Source: Candidatus Rhodoferax randersensis
GTDB lineage: Bacteria > Pseudomonadota > Gammaproteobacteria > Burkholderiales > Burkholderiaceae_C
NCBI GenBank assembly: GCA_016718155.1
Contig: JADKEH010000009.1
Span: forward strand, 62,001 to 126,000
Direction of reading: 5' to 3'
Length of the DNA stretch: 64,000 nucleotides
Below, one piece after another: positions 17,280-26,039 of this stretch. The translations under genes and the position numbers were made by a program. Positions within the stretch are counted from its first letter, which is position 1. Every line of letters starts with the position of its first letter. The notes under the pieces are model-generated. The model was not told the DNA's origin and ran no database searches. It was given only the letters and a program-made list of their open reading frames with translations.

Positions 17280-17600
17280 CTACTGGCCGAAGTGGCAGAT
17301 GTAGTGGTAGGGCTCGGTGACGCGAATCTGAAACGAGGAGTTGCCCGGTACGCTGAAGCGGTCGCCGGCGTGCGAGCGGATCCAAGTCTCTGTTCCGGAC
17401 AGTTTGTATTCGCAACTGCCGGCAACACACTCCATGACCTCCGGTGCACCGGTGTTGAAGGTGAGGGTGGCGGGCAACACCACGCCAACTGATTTCTTGG
17501 TGCCATCGGCCAAGGTGATGCCGTGGCTGACGCATTTGCCGTCAAAGTAGACGTTGGCCTGGGTTGCAACGGTGGCATTGGCAATGCTGGAGGTGGTCAT
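17280..17600 (-). CDS. ppnP: Pyrimidine/purine nucleoside phosphorylase PpnP
   Basis: A 106-residue single-domain cupin (formerly DUF1255/YaiE) that phosphorolyses diverse nucleosides to free base and ribose 1-phosphate. Matching segments are NVYFDGKCVSHGI, the ADGTKKSVGVVLP strand, the GDRFSVPGNSSF turn and the terminal PYHYICHFG. The length is as expected (about 95-106). It converges with murB. Confidence 0.92.
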   Translation of the reverse strand: MTTSSIANATVATQANVYFDGKCVSHGITLADGTKKSVGVVLPATLTFNTGAPEVMECVAGSCEYKLSGTETWIRSHAGDRFSVPGNSSFQIRVTEPYHYICHFGQ

Positions 17601-17668
17601 GGCTGAACAAGGTAGTGGATGAACAGCCGAAATGGTAGCCGTTTGCGGCCCGGCCCCGGCCAGGCCTC

Positions 17669-18355
17669 TTAGCGCCGGTCGTAATGGTGGTGATGCGGGT
17701 AATGGGGGCGGCGCTGGTAATCCAGGTTGACATAGACCGTCGCTGGTCGATAGTAGCGTTGCACGACTGGTGCCGTGTAGACCACCGGCGCGTCGTAGTA
17801 GCGGTAGCTGCTCTGGTCGGTTCCGTCAGCCGGGTAAAGTGGTTCTACGTAGGTCGTGGCCGACACGGGCGCCGGACCAGGTGCCTGGGTTGATCCGATA
17901 GGGGTCACCTGCAATCGCACGAACGGACCCGGATCCGACGCCATTTGCACGCTGTACTGTTTCCCCCCGTATTCGTAGACGACGTTGTAGCTGACGGTGC
18001 GGTTCTCATAGTAGGTTTGCGTACTGCAACGCTGCACGTTCTGGACTTGCCCCGGTCCACCGCTTTCGATGCGGTCGCCAACGATGGCGCCGCCGAGCAG
18101 ACCAATTGCCGTGGCTGCGGCGCGGCCGTTGCCGTGGCCGATCGAGTTGCCGATGGCGCCGCCCGCAATGGCACCCACCAAGGCGCCCGCGCCTGACTTG
18201 TTGCCGGGCTGCATCACCTGTTCAGTGGTGCAGACTTGCCTGGGGACGGCTACCTGCTGGGTTACCGGTGTACTGGAAATGACGCGTCCCATTTCCTGGG
18301 AAAAAGAACTTGCGGCGCCTAGCGCCAGCAGAGAGAACAGTATGGTGCGTTTCAT
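17669..18355 (-). CDS. Glycine-zipper 2TM domain envelope protein
   Basis: A 228-residue exported protein. The signal peptide MKRTILFSLLALGAASSFSQ fixes the start at 18355, with GAGG about 7 nt upstream; the frame is open 15 codons further but unsupported. Residues about 65-100 form the glycine zipper (GAGALVGAIAGGAIGNSIGHG, then GLLGGAIVGDRIE), found in outer-membrane or periplasmic SlyB/Rick_17kDa-like proteins. The C-terminal region is Tyr/Pro/His-rich and ends in a YPHHHHYDRR tail that could bind metal or cell wall. Its exact role is unknown. Confidence 0.8.
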   Translation of the reverse strand: MKRTILFSLLALGAASSFSQEMGRVISSTPVTQQVAVPRQVCTTEQVMQPGNKSGAGALVGAIAGGAIGNSIGHGNGRAAATAIGLLGGAIVGDRIESGGPGQVQNVQRCSTQTYYENRTVSYNVVYEYGGKQYSVQMASDPGPFVRLQVTPIGSTQAPGPAPVSATTYVEPLYPADGTDQSSYRYYDAPVVYTAPVVQRYYRPATVYVNLDYQRRPHYPHHHHYDRR

Positions 18356-18557
18356 GTTTAGCCTCATGGGTTGAGTGTGGGCATGGTGAAGTCTAGTCAC
18401 GCAAGCTGAACGATGGGTGAACGGATTGACTCAGGCGTGTAACAAATTGTGCAAAGTGAGAAGTTGTTCTCGAACTTGCCCGAAGGAGTTCCTCCCCGGC
18501 GTGATCCACCGCGAGCGGGGTTGGCCCAAGGCATCGTCGGCGACAATGGCGACCGCT

Positions 18558-19862
18558 ATGAAAACCCTTTCTGAATGGCTTGCGCATTGCGAGCAACTGC
18601 ATCCCAAGAGCATTGACATGGGGCTGGAGCGCGTCAAGGCCGTCGCGCAACGTATGGTGATCGGTTTCGACTGCCCCGTGATCACGGTGGCCGGCACCAA
18701 TGGCAAGGGATCAACCTGCGCCATGCTGGAGGCCATTCTGATGCAGGCAGGCTACCGGACCGGGGTCTACACCTCGCCGCATCTGGTGCACTTTGAGGAG
18801 CGCTTGCGCCTGAGCGGCGATCCGGTCGACGCGATGGCGCTGGTTGGCGCGTTCGAGCGCGTCGAGGCCGCGCGCTGCGTGGGTGAGAGCGAGGTGTCGC
18901 TGACGTACTTTGAGTTTTCCACACTGGCGATCCTCGATCTTCTGGCGCGCGCCAAGCTTGATGTGGTGATTCTGGAAGTTGGCCTGGGTGGCAGGCTGGA
19001 CGCTGTCAACATCGTGGACGCCGACTGCGCCGTGATCACCAGCATCGACCTTGATCACATGGAACTCCTGGGCAGTGACCGTGAGCGCATTGGGCGCGAA
19101 AAGGCCGGCATCATGCGCACCGGACGACCGGTCGTTGTGAGTGATCCGGTGCCGCCACAAAGCGTGTTGGATCGCGCCCTGGAGGTGGGCGCCGACCTGT
19201 GGCGTTTTGGCGTCGACTTCAACTACGCGGGCGACAAGCAGCAGTGGGGCTGGTCGGGGCGCGGCAGGCGCTACAGCGGCTTGGCCTATCCGGCGTTGCG
19301 CGGTGCCAACCAACTGGTCAATGCGTCCGGAGTTTTGGCGGCCTTGACGGCCTTGCGCGAACGCCTGCCGGTCACTGCGCAAGCGGTTCGCAATGGGCTG
19401 GCCTTTGTCGAATTGCCGGGGCGCTTCCAGATCGTTCCCGGTCAGCCCATGCTGGTGCTGGACGTCGCGCACAACGCGCACGCCGTGGCGGCCCTGGCAG
19501 CCAATCTGGATGCCATGGGTTTCTACCCCTGCACCCACGCCGTCTTTGGCGCGATGGCGGACAAAGATCTCGCACCCATGCTGGCCAAAATCGGCCCCCT
19601 GGTCGATCGCTGGTACTTCACTGACCTGCCCACACCTCGGGCGGCGACCGCTTCGAGCTTGCTGGCGCGGTGGCAGGCGCAGAACCGGCGAGCGGATGCC
19701 TCTGGACAGGCCTTTGCCGAGCCGACCCAGGCGCTGCAGGCAGCCATCGGCGCGGCCACCCCCACTGATAGAATCGTGGTCTTTGGCTCGTTCTACACCG
19801 TGGGCGGGATTTTGAAGGACGGCGTTCCACGCCTTCAAGCTCAGCACATGCCAAACCTCTGA
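18558..19862 (+). CDS. folC: Bifunctional folylpolyglutamate synthase/dihydrofolate synthase
   Basis: A 434-residue Mur-ligase-family enzyme that adds glutamate to dihydropteroate and then to folates. The ATP loop VAGTNGKGST lies at about residues 44-53, the YTSPHLV motif follows, and the LDVAHNAHAV block is near 303. The start at ATG 18558 (MKTLSEWL) is chosen by family length; ATG 18546 is a close alternative and no clear ribosome site decides. It begins a tightly spaced same-strand run, folC-SPOR-cvpA-purF-metZ-gltX. Confidence 0.93.
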   Translation: MKTLSEWLAHCEQLHPKSIDMGLERVKAVAQRMVIGFDCPVITVAGTNGKGSTCAMLEAILMQAGYRTGVYTSPHLVHFEERLRLSGDPVDAMALVGAFERVEAARCVGESEVSLTYFEFSTLAILDLLARAKLDVVILEVGLGGRLDAVNIVDADCAVITSIDLDHMELLGSDRERIGREKAGIMRTGRPVVVSDPVPPQSVLDRALEVGADLWRFGVDFNYAGDKQQWGWSGRGRRYSGLAYPALRGANQLVNASGVLAALTALRERLPVTAQAVRNGLAFVELPGRFQIVPGQPMLVLDVAHNAHAVAALAANLDAMGFYPCTHAVFGAMADKDLAPMLAKIGPLVDRWYFTDLPTPRAATASSLLARWQAQNRRADASGQAFAEPTQALQAAIGAATPTDRIVVFGSFYTVGGILKDGVPRLQAQHMPNL

Positions 19863-19881
19863 ACATCTGAGTTCCCACGAC

Positions 19882-20658
19882 ATGGCCTTTTTCAAGTTTC
19901 GCAAGGGCGGCGAAGACCAGTCTGCCGCCACCCCCCAACCCGAGAGCATCGAGACCATGCGCCGGCGTGCCAAGCACCGCCTGCTGGGCGCGGCGGTGCT
20001 GGTGCTGGCCGGTGTCATCGGTTTTCCGATTCTGTTTGACAGGCAACCACGACCGATTTCCGTCGACATGCCGATCGAAATTCCAGACAAGACCAAAGTC
20101 AAACCCTTGGCCGAGGTGGTCCAGGCAGCACCGACCAGGGCGGTAGCAGGCGCGACTCCTGTGGCGGCGCCTGCCACTGCGCCGACAGCGGTCAGCAGCA
20201 GTGCAGCCGTAGCGCCTGCGGCAGAAAAGGCGACCCCGCCTCAGGCGGATGAAAAGGTTCTCCAGCCACCGACCGCCAGCGCATCTGCAGTTGGGGCTGT
20301 AGTGGCCAGGCGTGAGGCCGATGGTAAAGCTCCGGCGCCCACCCCTGCTGCGGCCAAGGTTGATGAGGCGGCCAAGGCGCAGGCGCTTCTGGACGGCAAA
20401 GAGGCCCCGACAGCGCCGCCTGCGGCAGAAGGGCGCTTTGTGGTGCAGGTGGGTGCCTTCTCCGATGCGGTCAAAGCTCGGGAGGCGCGTCTGAAAGTGG
20501 AGCGTGCTGGGCTCAAGACCTACACCCAGGTGGTCGAGACCAAAGACGGGCGACGCACGCGGGTGAGGGTTGGCCCCTTTGCTGACCGGGCCGGGGCCGA
20601 CGAGGCCGTCGCCAAGATCAAGAAACTGGACATGTCGGCGGCTGTGCTCGTTTTGTAG
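19882..20658 (+). CDS. SPOR-domain cell-division-type protein (DedD-like)
   Basis: A 258-residue inner-membrane protein. A basic N-terminus with one transmembrane helix (about residues 34-52, LLGAAVLVLAGVIGFPILF) precedes a long Ala/Pro-rich periplasmic linker. A C-terminal SPOR domain follows (about 183-258, starting FVVQVGAFSD), which binds denuded glycan strands at the division septum. The position between folC and cvpA matches dedD in E. coli (folC-dedD-cvpA-purF), which supports the DedD assignment. Confidence 0.88.
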   Translation: MAFFKFRKGGEDQSAATPQPESIETMRRRAKHRLLGAAVLVLAGVIGFPILFDRQPRPISVDMPIEIPDKTKVKPLAEVVQAAPTRAVAGATPVAAPATAPTAVSSSAAVAPAAEKATPPQADEKVLQPPTASASAVGAVVARREADGKAPAPTPAAAKVDEAAKAQALLDGKEAPTAPPAAEGRFVVQVGAFSDAVKAREARLKVERAGLKTYTQVVETKDGRRTRVRVGPFADRAGADEAVAKIKKLDMSAAVLVL

Positions 20659-20671
20659 GTCGAGACCCGTC

Positions 20672-21157
20672 ATGCCCGTGTTGGACTGGATATGTGCTGC
20701 CGTTTTGCTGGCATCGCTGCTGTTGGGGGTCTGGCGCGGGCTGGTTTATGAAGTGGTGTCGGTGCTGAGCTGGATTGCGGCATTCTTCCTGGCGCAATGG
20801 TTCGCGTCCGACGTGGGGCACCAGTTGCCACTGACTGGCGCCAGCGAAACGGTTCGCTACGGGGCGGGCTTTGCAGCCGTGTTTGTCGGCTCGGTGCTGG
20901 TCGGTGGCTTGGTCGCCGTGCTGGTCAGGAAGTTGTTTGCGGCGATCGGGCTGCGGCCGGTGGATCGCGCTTTGGGCGCTGCTTTTGGTTTGGTGCGTGG
21001 CCTGGTTCTGTTGCTGGCCGCGACGGTGGTGATCGGCATGACGCCGGCGAAGTCGAGTGAGTGGTGGCGCCAATCCACGAGTGCGGACGTCTTGACGACC
21101 TCGCTCAAGGGATTGAAGCCTTTTTTGCCTGAAGAGTCTGGAAAGTACCTGCCCTGA
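20672..21157 (+). CDS. cvpA: CvpA family membrane protein
   Basis: A 161-residue inner-membrane protein with four predicted helices, beginning MPVLDWICAAVLL. The family is named for colicin V production and is linked to purF and envelope stress. The GVWRGLVYEV and GAAFGLVRGLVLL segments are typical. The frame is open upstream into the SPOR gene, but that part is an out-of-frame shadow. Its stop overlaps the purF start by 1 nt (TGATG), so the two are coupled. Confidence 0.92.
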   Translation: MPVLDWICAAVLLASLLLGVWRGLVYEVVSVLSWIAAFFLAQWFASDVGHQLPLTGASETVRYGAGFAAVFVGSVLVGGLVAVLVRKLFAAIGLRPVDRALGAAFGLVRGLVLLLAATVVIGMTPAKSSEWWRQSTSADVLTTSLKGLKPFLPEESGKYLP

Positions 21158-22662
21158 TGTGTGGAATCGTTGGCGTTGTCAGTAACGCACCTGTCAATCA
21201 GTTGATCTATGACGCCCTGTTGCTGCTGCAGCATCGGGGGCAGGACGCTGCGGGCATCGTCACCCAGCAAGAGCGCAAGTTCTTCATGCACAAGGCCAAG
21301 GGCATGGTACGCGACGTGTTCCGCACGCGCAACATGCGCTCCTTGCCCGGCAACTGCGGGCTTGGCCAGGTGCGTTATCCCACGGCCGGCAACGCCTACA
21401 GCGAGGAAGAGGCGCAACCCTTTTACGTGAATGCTCCCTTCGGCATTGTGCTGGTGCACAACGGCAACCTGACCAATGCGCAGGCGCTCAAGACCGAGCT
21501 GTTCAACACCGACCATCGGCACATCAACACCGAGAGTGACTCCGAAGTTCTGCTCAACGTGCTGGCGCACGAGCTGGAGCGCACCACGCGCGGCTTGCCG
21601 CTGCAACCGGGTGACGTGTTTGCCGCCGTGCGCAATGTGCATCGGCGGGTACGGGGCTCGTATGCCGTGATCGCGTTGATTGCCGGGCACGGCGTGCTGG
21701 CGTTTCGGGATCCGTTCGGTATTCGGCCCTTGTGCATGGGGCGCGCGGAGGCGACCGTGATGTTGGCCAGCGAGTCGGTCGCCCTGGAGGGCACCGGGCA
21801 CTTGTTCGAGCGCGACATCGATCCGGGCGAGGCCGTGTTCGTCGATCTGGAGGGCAAAGTCCACGCCCAGCAATGTGCGGACAGCCCCTCGCTCAATCCC
21901 TGCATCTTCGAGTTTGTCTACCTGGCGCGCCCCGATTCGGTGATGGACCGCATATCGGTCTACCAGGCCCGCCTGAATCTGGGCGAGACGCTGGCCAAGC
22001 GCGTGATTTCGACGGTTCCCCCCAGCGAAATTGACGTGGTGATTCCGATCCCTGAATCGAGTCGACCCAGCGCGGCGCAGCTCGCCCAGTTGCTGGGGCT
22101 GCCGTATCGCGAGGGGTTTGTGAAGAACCGCTACGTCGGGCGCACTTTCATCATGCCGGGGCAATCCGTGCGCAAGAAGTCGGTGCGGCAAAAGCTCAAC
22201 GTGATCGCCAGCGAATTCAAGGGCCGAAATGTGCTGCTGGTGGACGATTCCATCGTGCGTGGCACCACCTCCAAGGAGATCGTGCAGATGGCCCGCGACG
22301 CCGGTGCGCGCAAGGTCTATCTGGCCAGCGCCGCGCCGCCGGTGCGTTACCCCAATGTGTACGGTATCGACATGCCCACCAGCGACGAGCTGGTGGCGCA
22401 CAACCGCACGGTCGAAGAGATTCGCGCCATCATTGGCTGCGATGCCCTGATATACCAGGATGTTGATGGCATGAAACGCGCCATCGGTGCGCTTAATCCC
22501 AAGCTGGCCGGATTTGATGCCTCGTGCTTCGATGGCGTCTACGTCACCGGCGACATCACGGCGGAAGACATCGAACGCCTCAACCGCTCGCGTGTGGGTG
22601 GTGACGAGCTCGATGGCGAGGGCTCGCGCCTGGCGCTGCCCAATCCGGGGGATGGCGCATGA
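21157..22662 (+). CDS. purF: Amidophosphoribosyltransferase
   Basis: A 501-residue enzyme for the first committed step of purine synthesis: PRPP plus glutamine gives phosphoribosylamine. Cys2 (MCGIVGVV) is the N-terminal nucleophile of the glutaminase domain after Met removal. The C-terminal phosphoribosyltransferase domain carries the PRPP loop LLVDDSIVRGTTS near residue 357. Length and motifs are complete. It overlaps cvpA by 1 nt and metZ by 4 nt. Confidence 0.97.
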   Translation: MCGIVGVVSNAPVNQLIYDALLLLQHRGQDAAGIVTQQERKFFMHKAKGMVRDVFRTRNMRSLPGNCGLGQVRYPTAGNAYSEEEAQPFYVNAPFGIVLVHNGNLTNAQALKTELFNTDHRHINTESDSEVLLNVLAHELERTTRGLPLQPGDVFAAVRNVHRRVRGSYAVIALIAGHGVLAFRDPFGIRPLCMGRAEATVMLASESVALEGTGHLFERDIDPGEAVFVDLEGKVHAQQCADSPSLNPCIFEFVYLARPDSVMDRISVYQARLNLGETLAKRVISTVPPSEIDVVIPIPESSRPSAAQLAQLLGLPYREGFVKNRYVGRTFIMPGQSVRKKSVRQKLNVIASEFKGRNVLLVDDSIVRGTTSKEIVQMARDAGARKVYLASAAPPVRYPNVYGIDMPTSDELVAHNRTVEEIRAIIGCDALIYQDVDGMKRAIGALNPKLAGFDASCFDGVYVTGDITAEDIERLNRSRVGGDELDGEGSRLALPNPGDGA

Positions 22663-23885
22663 TGGCCAAGTCGCTTCCAGAAGGCCTGCATCCAGACACG
22701 CTGGCGGTGCGCGCGGCCGTCGACAAGTCGCAGTACGGCGAGAACTCCGAGGCCTTGTACCTCACCAGCAGCTTTGTGCAGCCCGATGCAGCCACTGCAG
22801 CGCGTCGCTTTGCCATGGAAGAAGAGGGCTACACCTACACCCGTGTGAGCAACCCCACCGTCACCGGCATGGAGTTGCGCCTGGCCGCCCTGGAGGGCAC
22901 CGAGGCCGCCATGGCCACTGCGACTGGCATGTCCGCAATCCTGTTGCTGGGTATGGGCTTGCTCAAGTGCGGTGACCATGTGGTGTGTTCGCAGTCGGTG
23001 TTTGGCTCCACCATCCGTTTGTTTGCCGGGGAGTTTTCCAAGTTTGGCATCAGCACCACCTTTGTCTCGCAAACCGATGTGCAGGCGTGGCGGGCCGCCA
23101 TTCGGCCCAATACCAAACTGCTGTTTGCCGAAACACCGACCAATCCGCTGACCGACATTTGCGACATTCAAGCGCTGGCTGACCTGGCACATAACGCCGG
23201 TGCCTTGTTGGCGGTGGACAACTGCTTCTGCAGCCCGGCGTTGCAACAGCCCAAGCGCTTTGGTGCGGACTTCATCATTCACTCCGGTACCAAATACCTT
23301 GATGGCCAGGGGCGCGTCATGGCGGGCGCCATTTGCTGTGCGCAGCGCTACCGGGACGATGTCTTCATGCCGATCACCCGCACCGCGGGCATGGTGCTGT
23401 CGCCATTCAATGCGTGGGTGGTGCTCAAGGGCATGGAGACGCTGAGTATTCGCATGCAGGCACAGTCCGAGCGCGCTTTGGCACTGGCCTCCTGGCTGGA
23501 GGGCCACGCCGCCGTCAAGCACGTGTACTACCCCGGTCTGGCGAGCCACCCGCAGCACGCGCTGGCCATGCGCCAGCAATCTGCCAGTGGCAAGGGGGTC
23601 GGCGCGGCGGTGTTGTCGTTCGACGTGCACGGCGACACACCCGAGGCGCTGCGCCTCAATGCCTTTGCCGCCATCGACGCGGTGCGCGTTTGCTCAATTA
23701 CCACCAATCTGGGCGACACCAAGACCACCATCTGCCACCCGGCCAGCACGTCGCACGGGCGCATGACTGAAGACCAGCGACAAGCGGCTGGAATCGGGCA
23801 GGGTCTGATCCGTGTCGCCGTTGGCCTTGAACACATCGAAGACTTGAAGACCGACCTTGCGCTTGGCCTGGATAACCTGACATGA
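22659..23885 (+). CDS. metZ: O-succinylhomoserine sulfhydrylase
   Basis: A 408-residue PLP enzyme of the Cys/Met metabolism family that makes homocysteine directly from O-succinylhomoserine and sulfide. Lys212 in HSGTKYLDGQG is the Schiff-base lysine; YTYTRVSNPT and ETPTNPL are family marks. It overlaps purF by 4 nt (ATGA) and gltX by 4 nt, and purF-metZ linkage is common in Pseudomonas and Burkholderiales. Cystathionine gamma-synthase is the main alternative, but the neighbourhood and the GQGRVM segment favour MetZ. Confidence 0.92.
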   Translation: MMAKSLPEGLHPDTLAVRAAVDKSQYGENSEALYLTSSFVQPDAATAARRFAMEEEGYTYTRVSNPTVTGMELRLAALEGTEAAMATATGMSAILLLGMGLLKCGDHVVCSQSVFGSTIRLFAGEFSKFGISTTFVSQTDVQAWRAAIRPNTKLLFAETPTNPLTDICDIQALADLAHNAGALLAVDNCFCSPALQQPKRFGADFIIHSGTKYLDGQGRVMAGAICCAQRYRDDVFMPITRTAGMVLSPFNAWVVLKGMETLSIRMQAQSERALALASWLEGHAAVKHVYYPGLASHPQHALAMRQQSASGKGVGAAVLSFDVHGDTPEALRLNAFAAIDAVRVCSITTNLGDTKTTICHPASTSHGRMTEDQRQAAGIGQGLIRVAVGLEHIEDLKTDLALGLDNLT

Positions 23886-25285
23886 CCGCCAAAATCCGCA
23901 CCCGCATCGCCCCATCACCCACCGGGTTTTTGCACCTGGGCACCGCCCGCACCGCCTTGTATTCCTGGGCCTATGCTCGCCACTTTGGTGGCAAGTTCGT
24001 GCTGCGCATTGAAGACACCGACGTGGCCCGCTCCACGCAGGATTCGGTGGACCAGATTCTGGCGTCCATGCGCTGGCTGGGGCTGGAATACGATGAAGGG
24101 CCGATCTACCAGATGCAGCGCCTGGACCGCTACAAAGAGGTGCTGGACCAGTTGATCGCGCAGGGCAAGGCCTACTACTGTTACAGCACGCCCGAAGAAC
24201 TGGACGCCGTGCGCGAGGCCAAGAAGGCGCGCGGCGAGAAGGCTTTGTACGACGGCTGCTGGCGTCCGGCGCCTGGCAAGACCCTGCCGCCCATTCCCGA
24301 CGGCGTGCAACCGGTGATCCGTTTTTGCAATCCGCCCGATGGTGACGTGACTTGGGACGATCTGGTCAAAGGCCCCATCACGATCAGCAACCACGAGATC
24401 GATGACCTGATCATTGCCCGTACCGATGGCATTCCGACCTATAACTTCGCCGTGGTGGTGGACGATTGGGATATGCAGATCAGCCATGTGTTCCGTGGTG
24501 ACGAGCACATCAACAACACGCCGTGGCAGATCAACATTTTCAACGCGCTGGGCGCGCCCTTGCCGCAGTTTGGACACTGCCCGGTGATCCTGGGTGACGA
24601 CGGGCAAAAGCTGTCCAAGCGCCGTGGTGCTGTCAGCGTCACCGCGTACGAGGAGGGTGGCTACCTGCCTGAGGCCATGCTCAACTACCTGGCGCGTTTG
24701 GGCTGGAGCCATGGCGACGAAGAGCTGTTTAGCCCAGCGCAATTGGTGGACTGGTTCGATGGCACGCACCTGAACAAGAGCCCCGCGCAGTGGGACCCGG
24801 TCAAGCTGCTGTGGGTCAACTCTCAGTACATCAAGCAGGCGGACAACAGTCGACTCGCGGCTCTGGTGGCGCAGCAATTGGGCAAGCTGGGCATTGCCCT
24901 GGAGAACGCTGTGGTGGGGAGCCACTTGCCGCAGGTGTGCGCCTTGTTCAAGGACCGCAGTGACACCACAGTGGCGCTGGCCGCATGGGCCGCCAAGTTC
25001 TATGCTGAGGTGACGCCGGACGCAACTGAGTTGACGCAACACGTCACGCCGGCAATACGTCCGGCACTGACCCATCTGGCGGACAAGTTGACTGGCTGCG
25101 AATGGAGTCGGGTGGCGATTGCCGCCGCCATCAAGGAAGTGCTGGCGACGACCGGCATGAAGATGCCGCAATTGGCCATGCCGGTGCGCGTGCTGGTGAT
25201 GGGTACGGCGCAGACGCCGTCGCTCGACGCCGTGCTGGAGCTGTGTGATCGCGAAAAAGTGCTGGCCCGCTTGAGTCGGGTCTGA
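23882..25285 (+). CDS. gltX: Glutamyl-tRNA synthetase
   Basis: A 467-residue class I synthetase that charges tRNA-Glu. The HIGH-type motif appears as HLGT in PTGFLHLGTARTALYS (about residues 12-27) and the KMSKS motif as KLSKRRG (about 240). The anticodon-binding helical domain follows. It overlaps metZ by 4 nt. A tRNA cluster including its own substrate tRNA-Glu begins 85 bp downstream. Confidence 0.97.
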   Translation: MTAKIRTRIAPSPTGFLHLGTARTALYSWAYARHFGGKFVLRIEDTDVARSTQDSVDQILASMRWLGLEYDEGPIYQMQRLDRYKEVLDQLIAQGKAYYCYSTPEELDAVREAKKARGEKALYDGCWRPAPGKTLPPIPDGVQPVIRFCNPPDGDVTWDDLVKGPITISNHEIDDLIIARTDGIPTYNFAVVVDDWDMQISHVFRGDEHINNTPWQINIFNALGAPLPQFGHCPVILGDDGQKLSKRRGAVSVTAYEEGGYLPEAMLNYLARLGWSHGDEELFSPAQLVDWFDGTHLNKSPAQWDPVKLLWVNSQYIKQADNSRLAALVAQQLGKLGIALENAVVGSHLPQVCALFKDRSDTTVALAAWAAKFYAEVTPDATELTQHVTPAIRPALTHLADKLTGCEWSRVAIAAAIKEVLATTGMKMPQLAMPVRVLVMGTAQTPSLDAVLELCDREKVLARLSRV

Positions 25286-25301
25286 GATTTCAGGCTATAA
25301 T
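25271..25301 (+). promoter_or_regulatory. Predicted promoter of the tRNA cluster
   Basis: A perfect -10 TATAAT is at 25296-25301. TTGAGT at 25271-25276 is the best -35, with a slightly long 19-bp spacer. It overlaps the end of gltX and would drive the Ala-Glu-Asp tRNA transcript. Confidence 0.55.
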
Positions 25302-25369
25302 TCAAGGCTCAGGAAATGGGGAAGCGCTAACGCGATTCCGATCTTTCTGGAGGTGAATCAGATCTTGTC

Positions 25370-25445
<76 letters not shown>

Positions 25446-25527
25446 ACAATTTCTGACGTGAGGGTCTCGAACCCTTAATTTGTAGAGCGATAATTCTGCG
25501 AGAACTGGTTAATAGTTCCAAGGTTTT

Positions 25528-25603
25528 GACCCCATCGTCTAGAGGCCTAGGACACTACCCTTTCACGGTAGGTACCGGGGTTCGAATCCCCGTGGGGTCG
25601 CCA
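25528..25603 (+). tRNA. tRNA-Glu (anticodon TTC)
   Basis: A 76-nt cloverleaf: acceptor GACCCCA pairs with TGGGGTC, anticodon loop CTTTCAC gives TTC, the T-arm is GGGGTTCGAATCCCC, and CCA is encoded. It is the substrate of the adjacent gltX. Confidence 0.96.
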
Positions 25604-25649
25604 AGTTTGTAGCGCTTGGGCATCGCAAGGTGCCAGAAGCTATCTACCA

Positions 25650-25726
25650 GGAGTGGTAGTTCAGTTGGTTAGAATACCGGCCTGTCACGCCGGGGGTCGC
25701 GGGTTCGAGTCCCGTCCACTCCGCCA
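25650..25726 (+). tRNA. tRNA-Asp (anticodon GTC)
   Basis: A 77-nt cloverleaf: acceptor GGAGTGG pairs with CCACTCC, the D-arm contains AGTTGGTTAGA, anticodon stem CCGGC/GCCGG encloses CTGTCAC with anticodon GTC, the T-arm is CGGGTTCGAGTCCCG, and CCA is encoded. Confidence 0.96.
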
Positions 25727-25733
25727 AAGCAGA

Positions 25734-25768
25734 TTGCCCTGCAACAGTCCATGTTGCAGGGCAATTTC
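25734..25768 (+). terminator. Rho-independent terminator of the tRNA cluster
   Basis: A perfect 12-bp stem (TTGCCCTGCAAC with GTTGCAGGGCAA, 7-nt loop AGTCCAT) is followed by TTTC, starting 7 nt after the tRNA-Asp CCA. Confidence 0.8.
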
Positions 25769-25856
25769 ATTTGCGGGCTTTCATCCGCCATCTCGGTCCT
25801 TCCAACTCCGCTGCACCCATTTGCAGCACTGGCCCATGCGCGGTATCGTCGGGGGC

Positions 25857-26039
25857 ATGAGCAAGCAGCAGGCGCACTTTTGGAACGTAGACCTCATCGA
25901 GCTGGTGAAGATGTGGGGCCGTGACATCGCCACATTTCTGCAGACCGCGCTCATGTTCGCGTTTCTTGCCTTGCCGGTGGTGATCCCGACGCTGATCTTG
26001 TGGTTTCTGTTGTCGATTGACTTCAAGGTTGGCAGGTAG
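25857..26039 (+). CDS. Small single-helix membrane protein, hypothetical
   Basis: A 60-residue protein starting MSKQQAHFWNVD with a GGGGGC ribosome site just upstream. One hydrophobic segment (about residues 29-53, FLQTALMFAFLALPVVIPTLILWFLL) predicts a single transmembrane helix, and the C-terminus is short and basic. The frame extends back to 25653, but that part is a translation of tRNA-Asp. The 3' end overlaps the convergent EamA gene by 17 bp. I do not recognise a family; the function is unknown. Confidence 0.55.
   Translation: MSKQQAHFWNVDLIELVKMWGRDIATFLQTALMFAFLALPVVIPTLILWFLLSIDFKVGR

Noticed and set aside
18711..20177. 488-residue open frame opposite folC
   Set aside because: Antisense shadow; folC and the SPOR gene account for the region with recognisable domains.
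20857..22401. 514-residue open frame opposite purF
   Set aside because: Antisense shadow of an intact purF.
25653..25856. N-terminal extension of the small membrane protein
   Set aside because: Its first 22 or so residues are a translation of tRNA-Asp and the rest crosses the terminator; the real start is the ATG at 25857.
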